Assembly: GCA_963851095.1 (NCBI GenBank)
Contig: CAWKOX010000010.1
Span: forward strand, 372,001-436,000
DNA from: Oleispira sp963851095
Lineage (GTDB): Bacteria > Pseudomonadota > Gammaproteobacteria > Pseudomonadales > Oceanobacteraceae
Length of the DNA stretch: 64,000 nt
Direction: 5' to 3'
Under the pieces are notes generated by a model. The model did not search any database, was not told where the DNA came from, and saw only the letters and a program-made list of their open reading frames with translations. The translations under genes and the position numbers were made by a program. Of the stretch, positions 57,018 to 64,000 are shown piece after piece; positions within the stretch are counted from its first letter, which is position 1; the number at the start of each line of letters is the position of its first letter.

Positions 57018-57659
57018 TTAATACGCAAGGGTAAAGCGTTGTTGTGGAAAGTTGTTTTGTTCGGCTTCGTCAATCAGAGCGACTGCAAGATCTTCATAGG
57101 AGATTCTTGATCGTCCTTGCTGATCGACTAATAGCTCGTCTTTTCCTAAGCGGAATGTGGCACTTCTCTCTCCGGGTAATAACATTGCAGGAGGGCTTAA
57201 GTAGCTCCACTGGGTATCGGAATTGGCTTTGTAAAGGTTGTATTGATCTACGCAAGCAACTGCAATATCGCGCCAAGCCGGTGAAACATAACGAGTATCA
57301 TCGACGACTAAGGTGTTTTTTTTATCCGCAACCTTTAGGCTGCCTGCACCGCCCACAGCGATTAAGCGTGCTTGAGTTTGTGCAACACCTGTCAATAATG
57401 ATTGGCTGATTGTGATTAACTCTCTTTCTTTCCCTTCTGGTGGACGAGTCGCCGCGATGACTAAATCTTGGCCTTCACTTAAGGTGATGACATCTTCTAT
57501 GGAGCTAGCATCTCCCTGGCGTTTGGTTACCGAGTTTGGTAATTGATCAAAGCGTGTCTCGCTTCTAACGACGGCCGTCACTTCGTGGCCTCTGAAAATG
57601 GCTTCAGTTACGATTTTACTACCTGCGCTGCCAGCAGCGCCAAATACAGTAATACGCAT
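57018..57659 (-). CDS. NAD(P)-binding (atypical SDR, NmrA-like) protein
   Basis: The 213-residue Rossmann protein opens MRITVFGAAGSAGSKIVTEA, with the GxxGxxG dinucleotide motif (GAAGSAG). It continues with the family features VTAVVRSETRF, DLVIAATRPP and LIAVGGAGSL. It resembles YwnB/BVR-B-like atypical short-chain dehydrogenases, whose substrates are mostly unknown. It diverges from the acetyltransferase operon across a shared promoter with a striking inverted repeat, so both directions may answer to one regulator. Confidence 0.85.
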   Translation of the reverse strand: MRITVFGAAGSAGSKIVTEAIFRGHEVTAVVRSETRFDQLPNSVTKRQGDASSIEDVITLSEGQDLVIAATRPPEGKERELITISQSLLTGVAQTQARLIAVGGAGSLKVADKKNTLVVDDTRYVSPAWRDIAVACVDQYNLYKANSDTQWSYLSPPAMLLPGERSATFRLGKDELLVDQQGRSRISYEDLAVALIDEAEQNNFPQQRFTLAY

Positions 57660-57743
57660 ATCATTTATCCTTTGTCATTTTTTTTGGGGGGGAACGTGTC
57701 AGGCTTAAAGTCTATGTCGTTCTTTAAATCTATGAATTAACTT

Positions 57744-57791
57744 AGGTTTAGTCGTTGAAATTAAATAACTTGCAGACTAAACCTGGGTTTA
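57744..57791. promoter_or_regulatory. Inverted-repeat operator candidate in a divergent promoter
   Basis: AGGTTTAGTC (57744-57753) and GACTAAACCT (57775-57784) are perfect complements centred 31 bases apart, three helical turns. The right arm also takes part in the palindrome TAAACC-TG-GGTTTA (57778-57791). Three GGTTTA half-sites thus lie in 48 bases between the NAD(P)-binding and acetyltransferase genes. Confidence 0.65.
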
Positions 57792-57850
57792 TTACAAGCA
57801 TGCTATGTTCCGTTATAGTGAGCGGCATGACATATTGATGGAAGATATAA

Positions 57851-58687
57851 ATGATGAATGAACTGCCTGTTATACCCACTATTCAGCAGATGGCTAAAGC
57901 GTATTTAGCCGATTTAGAGTTAACAGCTTCGGCTGATGTGGGATTTTTACGCAAGTTACAAAGTAAGCATATCGCTCGCTATAACTTTAATAGTTTAGCT
58001 GTGGTCTTAGGCCAAGATATATCATTAGACGTTGAGGTTATCTTTTCAAAAATAGTTGAAAAGCGGCGAGGGGGCTATTGCTTTGAGCATAATAAACTCG
58101 TGCTCAGTGTTCTCGCGGAACTTGGTTTTGACGTTAGATTATTAATGGCCAAGGTAGTTTATAACCGTGATGTTGATGTTGCTAGAACTCACCGAATCAC
58201 GTTGCTCTATTTGGACGGTGAAGGTTATATTGTTGATGCGGGTTTTGGTCATTTTGGTGCTCGCTTCCCCGTTAAATTGGAACTTGGCTTGGAGCAAGAT
58301 CAAGGGGATGCTGTTTACCGCATCGTCCAAAACTCAAATCAGGATTATTGTTATCAAGTATTTAAAGAGGGGGCTTTCTTCACACTTTATACTTTTAACT
58401 TGCACCACTATAGCGAAGCGGAATGTTTGCCAGCTCATTTTTATTCACATAAAAGTCCCGATGCTGCATTTGTGAATAATATGGTGGTTTGTCGTAAGTT
58501 TTATAACAATATTTTATCTTTGCGTAATAGCGAACTTTTTCGTATTAGTAATAGTGAAACCGTAACGACGGTTATTACTAGTGCCAAACAATTACATCAT
58601 GTTTTAACAGAAGTTTTTGAGTTAGATCTGGATTTAGCGATCGCAGAATTTCTATACACAAAATTTATTTCAAAAGATTTGGTCTAG
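57851..58687 (+). CDS. Arylamine N-acetyltransferase (NAT family)
   Basis: The 278-residue enzyme has the full catalytic triad: Cys77 in RRGGYCFEHN, His114 in ARTHRITL and Asp129 in YIVDAGFGH. NATs transfer the acetyl group from acetyl-CoA to arylamines or hydrazines and also serve in some biosynthetic pathways. The gene starts a three-gene run: DMT exporter 10 bases later, then a Crp-family regulator overlapping that. A detoxify-and-export unit is plausible. Confidence 0.92.
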   Translation: MMNELPVIPTIQQMAKAYLADLELTASADVGFLRKLQSKHIARYNFNSLAVVLGQDISLDVEVIFSKIVEKRRGGYCFEHNKLVLSVLAELGFDVRLLMAKVVYNRDVDVARTHRITLLYLDGEGYIVDAGFGHFGARFPVKLELGLEQDQGDAVYRIVQNSNQDYCYQVFKEGAFFTLYTFNLHHYSEAECLPAHFYSHKSPDAAFVNNMVVCRKFYNNILSLRNSELFRISNSETVTTVITSAKQLHHVLTEVFELDLDLAIAEFLYTKFISKDLV

Positions 58688-58697
58688 GTGCGGTCGT

Positions 58698-59582
58698 ATG
58701 AAATGGTTACTATCCAGTAATGTATTGCTATTGCTCTGGGTGAGTCTTATGGCTTCTTCGTTTGTGGTATCTGCTAACTTAATCCCCTATGCCAATCCGA
58801 TTACGAGTACGGGCTTACGGTTTATCTTAGCCAGTATGATGATGATCCCACTGCTCGCTATGAACTACAGACCTATGATGAGTCGAAAGGTCTATCTTCA
58901 TTACGGATTGATTAGCTTATTTCTGGTTCTATTTTTTATTGGTTTATTTGAAGCGTTGAAGACGACTACGGCAATGAGAACTTCCGTTATTTATACCTTA
59001 GTTCCGCTGATTAGTATTGTATGTACCTTTGTACTATTAAAGATAAAAACATCAAAAATTAAGGTATTGGGGTTTATCTTAGGAAGTATCGGTGCAATTT
59101 TAGTTTTATCGGGTTTTAAGGAAAATAGTCTGGATATTTTCAGTTGGAATTTTGGCGATAGTATATTTATTCTGGCCTGTTTTAGTTTGTCTATACACGT
59201 TGTCTTGGTAAAAAAATGGGGGGGCGATGTCCCACCGATACAGGGCTCATTTTATATCATGCTTTTTGGCAGTTTGATGTTATTACCCTGTATGCTTGTA
59301 TTTGGCGAGTTGAATCAAGTCGCTTGGTTGGCCTCTAAATTCTGGAGCATTCTGCTTTATTTGACGGTGTTTACTACGATGGCGACCTTTTTTTTGCAAC
59401 AGCGTTTAGTGCAGGAAGTCGGGCCTAATCAGCTTTTGGCGTTTACCTATCTCATTCCTATTTTAGTGGTTATACCTGAAGGCTGGGCTGCAGTTGCCCA
59501 CTTGAAAGAGAGTGTGTCTGGCATATTTATAACGCTTCTGGCATTGTATCTGATCTCTAAAGACCAGAAAGCACTGTCGTGA
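58698..59582 (+). CDS. EamA/DMT-family transporter
   Basis: The 294-residue protein has about ten transmembrane helices in two EamA repeats (for example VLLLLWVSLMASSFVVSANL and LTSTGLRFILASMMM-like starts, then LLAFTYLIPILVVIPEGW). It is an inner-membrane transporter of the drug/metabolite family. It sits between NAT and a Crp-type gene whose GTG start lies inside its stop codon. The substrate is unknown; export of a product of NAT is a guess. Confidence 0.88.
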   Translation: MKWLLSSNVLLLLWVSLMASSFVVSANLIPYANPITSTGLRFILASMMMIPLLAMNYRPMMSRKVYLHYGLISLFLVLFFIGLFEALKTTTAMRTSVIYTLVPLISIVCTFVLLKIKTSKIKVLGFILGSIGAILVLSGFKENSLDIFSWNFGDSIFILACFSLSIHVVLVKKWGGDVPPIQGSFYIMLFGSLMLLPCMLVFGELNQVAWLASKFWSILLYLTVFTTMATFFLQQRLVQEVGPNQLLAFTYLIPILVVIPEGWAAVAHLKESVSGIFITLLALYLISKDQKALS

Positions 59583-60169
59583 ATATACAAGATCAATTGC
59601 AAGACTTTATCGCCTATTTTAGTGGTAATAATACTACGATAGAGGCAGGCGATTTTACTAAGTTTGGCTTAGAAGCCGAGTTGAAACATTATAAAGTAGG
59701 CCAGCTTATGATTGAGCAAGGTCAGCTAGCCCCTAAGTTATATATTTTATTAAAAGGTTGTGTGCGTTACTTAAGCCTATCTGAAGATGGTAAGGAATTT
59801 ACCCAATCATTTGCCAGCTCGCCTGGTATTGCAGGCTCTACTCGATCTATGAGTCGGCAAACAAAAGCACTATTTAGTATTGAAGTTTTGGAAGACGTTT
59901 TATGTCTAGAGTTTGATTGGTTAACCTTCTTTGATGTTATGAGAGATAAACCAGGGTTTTTAATGGCTTATAACTCATTGCTCGAAAACTTGTTTATTAA
60001 GAAAGAAGAGCGAGAGTATGCGTTTGTCCAGCAGTCGGCGGAGCAGCGCTATTTAACTTTTTTAGCAGAAAATAGTCAGTTGCGGGATAAACTGCCGTTA
60101 AAAATGATCGCCTCTCATATTGGTATTACACCGATAGCGCTAAGTCGTATTCGTAAAAAACTAAAATAG
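59579..60169 (+). CDS. Crp/Fnr-family transcriptional regulator
   Basis: The 196-residue protein has an N-terminal cyclic-nucleotide-binding-like barrel (AELKHYKVGQLMIEQGQLAP and YILLKGCVRYLSLSEDGKEF). A short C-terminal helix-turn-helix (LKMIASHIGITPIALSRIRK) follows. The start is GTG within the overlapping stop of the transporter gene. It has no Fnr cysteine cluster. It resembles the many short Crp-like regulators that control a neighbouring detoxification gene, so it may act on the divergent promoter at 57.7 kb. Confidence 0.88.
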   Translation: MNIQDQLQDFIAYFSGNNTTIEAGDFTKFGLEAELKHYKVGQLMIEQGQLAPKLYILLKGCVRYLSLSEDGKEFTQSFASSPGIAGSTRSMSRQTKALFSIEVLEDVLCLEFDWLTFFDVMRDKPGFLMAYNSLLENLFIKKEEREYAFVQQSAEQRYLTFLAENSQLRDKLPLKMIASHIGITPIALSRIRKKLK

Positions 60170-60300
60170 TACTGCGGTATAGATTTCTAACGCGATGCTA
60201 CTCATTTACACGATATGCCAGATGTGGTCATATTTTAATCTGCTCAAATAGGCGCATAATCGATACTTGGATTCGTCACGCATTAAACGCGTGATAACAA

Positions 60301-61161
60301 CTACTTGCGAATATTAATCAACCCTGCCGCAATAATAAAAGCACTGCCTAGCCAGGTGCTCCAAAGCGGGACTTCATCCCAAAATACCCAGCCCATCGCG
60401 GCGCCATAAATCACTGATGAGTACACATAAATACCTATCTTGCCTGTTGGCGCTATCCGGTAGGCTTGGGTTAATGCCAGTTGGCCCAGTGTTGCGACTG
60501 CGCCTAAGGTAATAATCCAGCCCCACGCGTCATCAGGTACTTCTTGCCACGCATACAATGCAGGAGGCGCGGAGACAATCGCTGAAATTAAACCAAAGTA
60601 AAACACAATCGCCACGCTGCTTTCGGTATTGCCCATTTTACGAATAGTGACTTTCGCAAGCGCGGCTAAGGCAGCGCCGATAAAACCAATGATCGCGAAA
60701 TAGGAAAAGCTATCGGTGCCGGGACGCAAAATAAACGCCGCACCGATAAAGCCAATAATGATTGCCCAGCGGGTATTCGGTCCGATGCTTTCTTTAAGCC
60801 AAGCATACGCGATGATCGGCATAAAAAAGGGGCTAGTGAGTTTTACTAAAAAAGCTTCGGCCAGTGGCATACGTGCTAATACAAAAAAATAGCAGTACAT
60901 GGCGCTAAGCCCAACAACCGCGCGCATTAAATGCCAATGAAAGCGTTGGGTTTTTAGCTCCGAAAGTCCCGTTTTGAGCAATATGGGCAGCAACATAATA
61001 AGCCCAGCGATATTGCGGAAAAAAACAACCTGTTGGGTCGAAAGATCTTCAGAAAGGTGCTTAATAATACCGCCCATCACCCCGAGCAGCGCTTCACCTA
61101 ATAAAATAAAAAGGGCGCCTAGAATGATCGGGTTGGTTGATAGGGCAGGTAAGCGGGGCAT
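60301..61161 (-). CDS. EamA/DMT-family transporter
   Basis: The 286-residue inner-membrane protein has ten predicted helices in two EamA halves: ILGALFILLGEALLGVMGGI at the N-terminus, and IGIYVYSSVIYGAAMGWVFW near the end. The parent sequence of the remnant at 56225-56500 is this gene or a close copy. It is close to lpxH (15 bases upstream on the same strand), and may be co-transcribed from it. Substrate unknown. Confidence 0.9.
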   Translation of the reverse strand: MPRLPALSTNPIILGALFILLGEALLGVMGGIIKHLSEDLSTQQVVFFRNIAGLIMLLPILLKTGLSELKTQRFHWHLMRAVVGLSAMYCYFFVLARMPLAEAFLVKLTSPFFMPIIAYAWLKESIGPNTRWAIIIGFIGAAFILRPGTDSFSYFAIIGFIGAALAALAKVTIRKMGNTESSVAIVFYFGLISAIVSAPPALYAWQEVPDDAWGWIITLGAVATLGQLALTQAYRIAPTGKIGIYVYSSVIYGAAMGWVFWDEVPLWSTWLGSAFIIAAGLINIRK

Positions 61162-61176
61162 GAGTACTTCTTAAAG

Positions 61177-61899
61177 TTAAAGATCAAAGGATTCAAGTTT
61201 TAGCGCTTCGCCTGCTTGCCATTTAATGAACCAGCCTTTATTGTCCCAATCGCCTAAAACATAGCGAGTGCGGTTTTCACCTTCAAATTCCCAGTGATGA
61301 ATATCTGGGCGATGCGTATGGCCGTGAATCATGGTTGCGCAGTTCGCTTCTGATAATGCATGATCAACGGCTTCTTGATTTACATCCATAATGTCGTAAC
61401 TTTTGCCTTTTTGGCTTTCTTTGCTTTCGTTACGAACTTGCTTGGCAAATTCAATTCGCTCAGGAATCGATTTAGCAAGCAGTTGGTCTTGCCATTGCGG
61501 GTTGCGCAGCATGACTCGCGCTTTCATATACTCAATATCATCAGTGCAAAGGCTATCGCCATGCATCAATAGAATAGATTCATTGCCTAACGTGATGAGT
61601 TTGGTTTCATCCAATAGCTCACACTGAGCGTTATCACACCAAGCTTGTCCGACTAAAAAGTCGCGGTTGCCATGCATGAAATAAATTTTGGTGCCTTTGG
61701 CTGCGCACTTTTGTAACGCTTGATTGATTAGCTCAATGTATTCATTGGAGTAATCATCGCCGATCCAAACTTCAAAAAAGTCGCCTAGAATATAAAGCGC
61801 TTCGGCATCATTTAACGCGTCTAGAAACGACAAAAAGCCATCAGTGATGGCTTTTTGTGCAGGTTCCAGATGTAGGTCAGAAATAAAATAAATCGCCAT
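61177..61899 (-). CDS. lpxH: UDP-2,3-diacylglucosamine diphosphatase
   Basis: The 240-residue calcineurin-like phosphoesterase has the metal motifs in order: FISDLHLEP, GDFFEVWIGDD, HGNRDFLVG, LMHGDSLCTDD and HGHTHRPD. LpxH cleaves UDP-2,3-diacylglucosamine to lipid X in lipid A synthesis, at the inner membrane surface. It lies 13 bases after ppiB on the same strand, the familiar ppiB-lpxH pair. Confidence 0.96.
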   Translation of the reverse strand: MAIYFISDLHLEPAQKAITDGFLSFLDALNDAEALYILGDFFEVWIGDDYSNEYIELINQALQKCAAKGTKIYFMHGNRDFLVGQAWCDNAQCELLDETKLITLGNESILLMHGDSLCTDDIEYMKARVMLRNPQWQDQLLAKSIPERIEFAKQVRNESKESQKGKSYDIMDVNQEAVDHALSEANCATMIHGHTHRPDIHHWEFEGENRTRYVLGDWDNKGWFIKWQAGEALKLESFDL

Positions 61900-61912
61900 A
61901 TCTGGAATCTTC

Positions 61913-62410
61913 TTATCCTTCGATAACAGTCGCTGATTCGATGATTACATCGTCAACTGGAACATCTTGGTGTCCACGACGAGTGGTCGTTGGAGTACCT
62001 TTGATCTTGTTTACAACGTCCATGCCTTCAACCACTTCACCGAATACACAGTAGCCCCAACCTTCAGCGTTTTTAGCCGTATGGTTTAAGAATGTATTGT
62101 CAGAAACGTTGATGAAGAACTGAGCGCTGGCAGAATGTGGATCCATGGTGCGAGCCATAGCCAAAGTGCCGGTCTTGTTAGAGAGGCCGTTATCAGCTTC
62201 GTTATCAATCGTATCGTTAGTGCGCTTTTCTTCCATACCTGGAAGCATGCCGCCACCTTGAACCATGAAACCGTCGATTACGCGGTGAAAGATAATGCCG
62301 TCGTAAAAACCTTCTTCTACGTATTGCTGGAAGTTAGCCGCTGTTTTAGGGGCTTCTTCGTTGAAAAGGTTGATTTTGATGTCGCCGAAGTTGGTCTTTA
62401 AAAGAATCAT
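61913..62410 (-). CDS. ppiB: Peptidyl-prolyl cis-trans isomerase B (cyclophilin)
   Basis: The 165-residue cytoplasmic cyclophilin has the active-site motifs FHRVIDGFMVQGGG, SASAQFFINV and YCVFGEVVEGMDVV. It catalyses proline isomerisation in folding proteins. It diverges from glnS across 151 bases and heads the ppiB-lpxH minus-strand operon. Confidence 0.97.
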   Translation of the reverse strand: MILLKTNFGDIKINLFNEEAPKTAANFQQYVEEGFYDGIIFHRVIDGFMVQGGGMLPGMEEKRTNDTIDNEADNGLSNKTGTLAMARTMDPHSASAQFFINVSDNTFLNHTAKNAEGWGYCVFGEVVEGMDVVNKIKGTPTTTRRGHQDVPVDDVIIESATVIEG

Positions 62411-62561
62411 GGGATTTCCTAGCGTTTATATTGATTAAATATTGAATCTACGTATGGCTCTAGGCCGTATGACGCGTATAATAACGTTTTTTTCCATGAA
62501 TATCAGCTGATAACTAGCATTATCTATTCTAATTGCAGAGACATTAAGAGACGCAAAACGC

Positions 62562-64000
62562 ATGTCAGAGACTAATAACGTCAATAACTTTGTTGCCAAA
62601 ATCGTTGAAGAAGATCTAGCCAGTGGCAAGATCGACAAGGTCATTACTCGTTTCCCTCCAGAGCCGAATGGCTATTTACACGTTGGTCACGCTAAATCCA
62701 TCTGTTTGAACTTCGGTTTGGCTGAGAAATTTAATGGTGAATGCAATCTGCGTTTTGATGATACTAACCCTGAAAAAGAAAGTCAGGAATACATTGATGC
62801 GATTAAAGAAGACGTAACTTGGTTAGGCTTTAAGTGGGCGGGTGACATTCGCTTCTCGTCAGATTATTTCGATACTCTTTATGATTATGCGATTGCATTG
62901 ATAAAGTCAGGCAATGCCTATGTTTGCAGTCTTAAGCCTGAAGAGTCAGAAGAATATAAAGGTGACTTTAACCGTCCGGGTAAAAACAGTCCTTACCGTG
63001 AACGCAGTATTGAAGAAAATCTCGATATGTTCGCCCGCATGAAGGCCGGCGAATTCAAAGATGGCGAGCACGCATTGCGCGCTAAAATTGATATGGCTTC
63101 AGGCAATATGAATCTGCGTGATCCAATCATGTATCGTATTCGCCATGTTGAGCATCACCAGACAGGTGATAAGTGGTGTATCTACCCGATTTATGATTTC
63201 ACTCATGGCCAGTCTGATGCGTTAGAAGGTATTACGCACTCGGTGTGTACATTGGAGTTTGAAGATCACCGTCCATTATATGATTGGTACATTAACAATC
63301 TGCCGGTACCTGCCAAGCCGCAGCAGTATGAGTTTGGTCGTTTAAGCCTTAACTACACAGTGACTTCTAAGCGTAAGCTTAAAAAATTGGTTGACGAAGA
63401 TGTAGTGTCTGGCTGGGATGATCCTCGTATGCCGACTATTTCGGGCATGCGTCGTCGTGGGTTTACCCCTGCGTCTATTCGCAATTTCTGCGAAATGATT
63501 GGTGTCTCTCGTAGTGATGGTGTGGTTGATATTGCCATGCTTGAGCACGCTTTGCGTAGCGACTTGAATAGCAACGCGCCGCGCGCTATGGCGGTGATCA
63601 ATCCGCTGAAAGTAGTTATTACCAATATGGCCGATGATCATTATGAAGATATCACGGTTGAATCATTACCAGATTCATTGATTGAAGAGACAGGTGCTTC
63701 TTCGTTGCGTACTGTACCGTTCACGAAAGAAATCTTTATTGATCAAGACGACTTTAAAGAAGAGTACAGCAAGAAATTTAAGAAGAAATTTTGTCCAGGT
63801 AAGCGTATTCGATTACGTAATGGTTATGTAATTGAAGCCACTGACTTCATCAAAAATGATGCCGGTGAAATTATTCAGGTTAATGCGACCCAAATCACCA
63901 CCGTGTTAGGTGAAGACCCAGCCGATGAAGTGAAGCCAAAAGGTGTTGTTCATTGGGTTTCTGCTTCTCATGGTGTTGAAGCTGAGTTGCGTGTTTATGG
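62562..64000 (+). CDS. glnS: Glutaminyl-tRNA synthetase (partial, runs off the window)
   Basis: The ATG at 62562 begins MSETNNVNNFVAKIVEEDLA; 479 codons are visible with no stop. The class I HIGH motif is present as YLHVGHAKS, preceded by RFPPEPNG. The second motif reads VTSKRKL, where E. coli has VMSKRKL. LEFEDHRPLYDWYINNL and SGMRRRGFTPASIRNFC are GlnRS-specific. The C-terminal anticodon-binding barrels are just beginning at the window edge. Confidence 0.97.
   Translation, partial: MSETNNVNNFVAKIVEEDLASGKIDKVITRFPPEPNGYLHVGHAKSICLNFGLAEKFNGECNLRFDDTNPEKESQEYIDAIKEDVTWLGFKWAGDIRFSSDYFDTLYDYAIALIKSGNAYVCSLKPEESEEYKGDFNRPGKNSPYRERSIEENLDMFARMKAGEFKDGEHALRAKIDMASGNMNLRDPIMYRIRHVEHHQTGDKWCIYPIYDFTHGQSDALEGITHSVCTLEFEDHRPLYDWYINNLPVPAKPQQYEFGRLSLNYTVTSKRKLKKLVDEDVVSGWDDPRMPTISGMRRRGFTPASIRNFCEMIGVSRSDGVVDIAMLEHALRSDLNSNAPRAMAVINPLKVVITNMADDHYEDITVESLPDSLIEETGASSLRTVPFTKEIFIDQDDFKEEYSKKFKKKFCPGKRIRLRNGYVIEATDFIKNDAGEIIQVNATQITTVLGEDPADEVKPKGVVHWVSASHGVEAELRVY

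Noticed and set aside
60276..60294. TCACGC/GCGTGA inverted repeat between the Crp-like and exporter genes
   Set aside because: Only a 6-bp stem with no T tract on either strand; too weak to call a terminator.

Overview
The window looks like the chromosome of a low-to-mid G+C marine gammaproteobacterium. The best guess is Oceanospirillales/Oceanospirillaceae (Oleispira-, Bermanella- or Thalassolituus-like). This rests on gene content and on one block (PilZ-hydrolase, lolC, lolD, DUF2062, comEC, exbB, exbD, lpxK, trm112, LMW phosphatase, murB) that follows the order known from Pseudomonas aeruginosa. The genus is inference.

Layout. 1-1363: end of a MoxR ATPase gene and its VWA partner. 1810-11329: a long envelope locus made of a thioredoxin-like exported protein, a chain of exported or lipoprotein TPR proteins, one TolQ/ExbB-like protein, two TolR/ExbD-like proteins and a Pro/Lys-rich protein with an AgmX/PglI-type C-terminus. 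Its motor composition (one TolQ, two TolR, one AgmX-like) recalls the Myxococcus Agl/Glt machine. 11502-18425: a lipase-like hydrolase, fadD and hrpA. 18600-21272: a compact copper-binding RiPP cluster of the Hvf/bufferin class: an EGKCG-repeat precursor, an MNIO (DUF692) enzyme, a DUF2063 partner and a DoxX protein. 21375-27101: hemH, a porin with two small PstS-like proteins, and malate synthase G. 27324-32721: a barrel-like exported protein, gspA, gspB and dinG. 32840-46044: the Pseudomonas-like block for lipoprotein sorting, LPS and peptidoglycan. It has msbA, lacks lolE and kdsB, and its comEC carries several frameshifts.

46045-57017 is an accessory, decaying region. It holds remnants of two unrelated insertion sequences and then three exported-protein genes. 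All three are damaged: one in-frame stop, then two genes with about three frameshifts each. Each is preceded by the same palindrome, TTCACCC-N4-GGGTGAA. Next come an intact hybrid histidine kinase and a convergent NarL-type regulator, then a remnant copy of the DMT exporter gene found at 60.3-61.2 kb, another transposase fragment and a broken small gene. The three palindromes define a small regulon that I do not recognise; this is the best candidate here for something undescribed.

57018-62410: an NAD(P)-binding protein diverging from an N-acetyltransferase/DMT exporter/Crp-family operon across a striking inverted repeat, then a second DMT exporter, lpxH and ppiB. The window ends inside glnS. 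I saw no rRNA, tRNA or CRISPR array.
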